A program made the position numbers and the translations under genes. From Cohnella sp. CFH 77786 (lineage in GTDB: Bacteria > Bacillota > Bacilli > Paenibacillales > Paenibacillaceae), in the NCBI RefSeq assembly GCF_019400745.1, contig NZ_WJIB01000011.1, positions 1 to 64,000 on the forward strand: a DNA stretch of 64,000 nucleotides, written 5' to 3'. Under the pieces are notes generated by a model. That model ran no database searches and was not told where the DNA came from. It was given only the letters and a program-made list of their open reading frames with translations. Shown here in pieces: positions 63,130 through 64,000 of the stretch (positions are counted from its first letter, which is position 1; every line of letters starts with the position of its first letter).

Positions 63130-64000
63130 ATGTCAATCGTTGCAGGACTGGAGCATGAAAGCTATAAATACGTTTTCGGCGTCTATCAACGCTTCGGGGT
63201 TCCGTTCGACGAGAAGAAAGAGATTTCCCTCGTGTGCGGGAGGAACGACCGTGCCGCGGTCCAGCTTCTTCTGTATTCGGAAGAGGAAATGCTCGTATCC
63301 GTGAACGGGGAGGCTTGCTTCCATGAGCGCGGTCCCATCGACATCGTGCGCGTAGAGGTCGAAGTCCCGGGACTTGCGAACGGCCGAATCCAAGCGAACC
63401 TGATCGGTCTCGTAGAAGACGACGACCGGCAATGGAAGTCGGATATGATCTTGCAGCAGCCATACGTTCACGTGGAGAGAAGAAAGGTGCAGCCGGTATG
63501 GATCGAAGCGGAGCTCGGCGCCGACGTGGAACCCGGTGCCTATTATCCGCGGATTCGCGTATTCCGGCATCGAATGTTCGAGGATGAGACCCTGGTTCGC
63601 ACGCTGACCTTCGAATTGAAGGTGATGGACGTCGCCTTAAGCGATCCGCGGGATCATCGGTTTTATCTCGATTTGTGGCAGCATAACGCCAATATCGCCC
63701 GCAAATACGACGTGGAGCTGTGGAGCGAGCCGCATTTCGCCATCCTGGAGAACTACGTTTCCTCGTTGGCCGATCTCGGGCAGAAAGCGATCACGGTCGT
63801 CGTCTCCGAGATTCCGTGGTCCGGGCAGGCTTCCTGCTACGACCGGGTCGATCCCGCCAACCTGTTCGAGTACAGCATCGTGAATGTAACGCATCACGGG
63901 AATGACGAATGGACGTACGACTTCCGCTCCTTGAACCGGTACGTGGGGCTGTGCATGAAATACGGAATCGATTCGGAAATCGAAGTGTTCGGGCTGCTCA
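63130..64000 (+). CDS. DUF4091-type glycoside-hydrolase-like protein (partial)
   Basis: ATG 63130 with GGAGGCG upstream opens a frame that runs off the window after 290 codons. A beta-sandwich N-terminal domain (VPGLANGRIQANLIGLV about 78-94) is followed by the start of a barrel (YLDLWQHNANIARKY about 178-192) with the WSEPHF and IVNVTHHGNDEW segments of DUF4091 proteins. These are putative cytoplasmic hydrolases found in Gram-positive glycan loci. It extends the sugar-related theme of the region. Confidence 0.75.
   Translation, partial: MSIVAGLEHESYKYVFGVYQRFGVPFDEKKEISLVCGRNDRAAVQLLLYSEEEMLVSVNGEACFHERGPIDIVRVEVEVPGLANGRIQANLIGLVEDDDRQWKSDMILQQPYVHVERRKVQPVWIEAELGADVEPGAYYPRIRVFRHRMFEDETLVRTLTFELKVMDVALSDPRDHRFYLDLWQHNANIARKYDVELWSEPHFAILENYVSSLADLGQKAITVVVSEIPWSGQASCYDRVDPANLFEYSIVNVTHHGNDEWTYDFRSLNRYVGLCMKYGIDSEIEVFGLL

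Noticed and set aside
62855..63304. Full 149-codon ORF after tdh
   Set aside because: Its second half overlaps the better-supported DUF4091 gene in another frame and turns into Arg/Ser-rich nonsense.

Overview
The window looks like chromosome from a spore-forming, GC-rich member of the Paenibacillaceae (Cohnella or Paenibacillus type). The evidence is S-layer-homology proteins, a YheC/YheD-type spore-coat protein, an exosporium-C-like protein, a KinB-like sensor kinase, YesN-type AraC sensors, ATPase-less LplABC-type sugar importers, strong AGGAGG ribosome sites and many TTG/GTG starts. Coding density is high. I see no tRNA, rRNA, CRISPR array or intact transposase.

Layout. 0-5.3 kb: the end of an unidentified gene, a hypothetical protein, a divergent LysR/SDR pair, an MFS transporter and a ROK fructokinase. 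5.3-8.5 kb: an AT-rich, clearly foreign island with small membrane proteins, a truncated GNAT gene, an aminoglycoside-phosphotransferase-like kinase, a DinB gene broken by an in-frame TGA, and one compact GC-rich element that folds into several hairpins with a possible pseudoknot. 8.4-13.3 kb: sensor kinase, alpha/beta hydrolase and two SLH proteins. 13.4-17.7 kb: a xylan module (AraC regulator, GH52 beta-xylosidase, intracellular GH10 xylanase). 17.7-20 kb: a 51-bp tandem repeat array, then an FtsH-like AAA protease without the usual extracytoplasmic domain. 20-27.6 kb: a six-gene nickel/opine-metallophore-type ABC importer operon with an MFS exporter inside it, a Fur-box-like palindrome in front and a second paralogous MFS gene divergent from it; no metallophore synthase genes are visible. 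27.7-34.5 kb: spore, stress and housekeeping accessory genes, including an orphan RNA polymerase omega paralogue and a csp-ydjO pair.

34.7-60.5 kb is best read as a Gram-positive polysaccharide utilisation locus. It contains an AraC regulator, a sugar isomerase/epimerase, a 2-hydroxyacid dehydrogenase, a membrane YesN-like regulator, a 1040-aa GH106-like hydrolase and a cysteine-synthase-like enzyme. After a repeat-rich gap come two giant secreted heparinase II/III-type lyases (1501 and 1861 aa), a lipoprotein plus two permeases without an ATPase, and an M14-type carboxypeptidase. The substrate is probably a uronic-acid-containing polymer (inference). The second lyase gene and the binding-protein gene share a homologous promoter and leader of about 140 nt, with a conserved UAUGAU-loop hairpin and a matching catabolite-repression (cre) site. 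The window ends with a kbl-tdh threonine-degradation pair and the start of a DUF4091-type hydrolase.

The most interesting signals are the duplicated structured leader, the structured GC-rich RNA-like element in the AT-rich island, the pair of related 51-bp repeat arrays 26 kb apart in opposite orientation, and the synthase-less metallophore transport locus.
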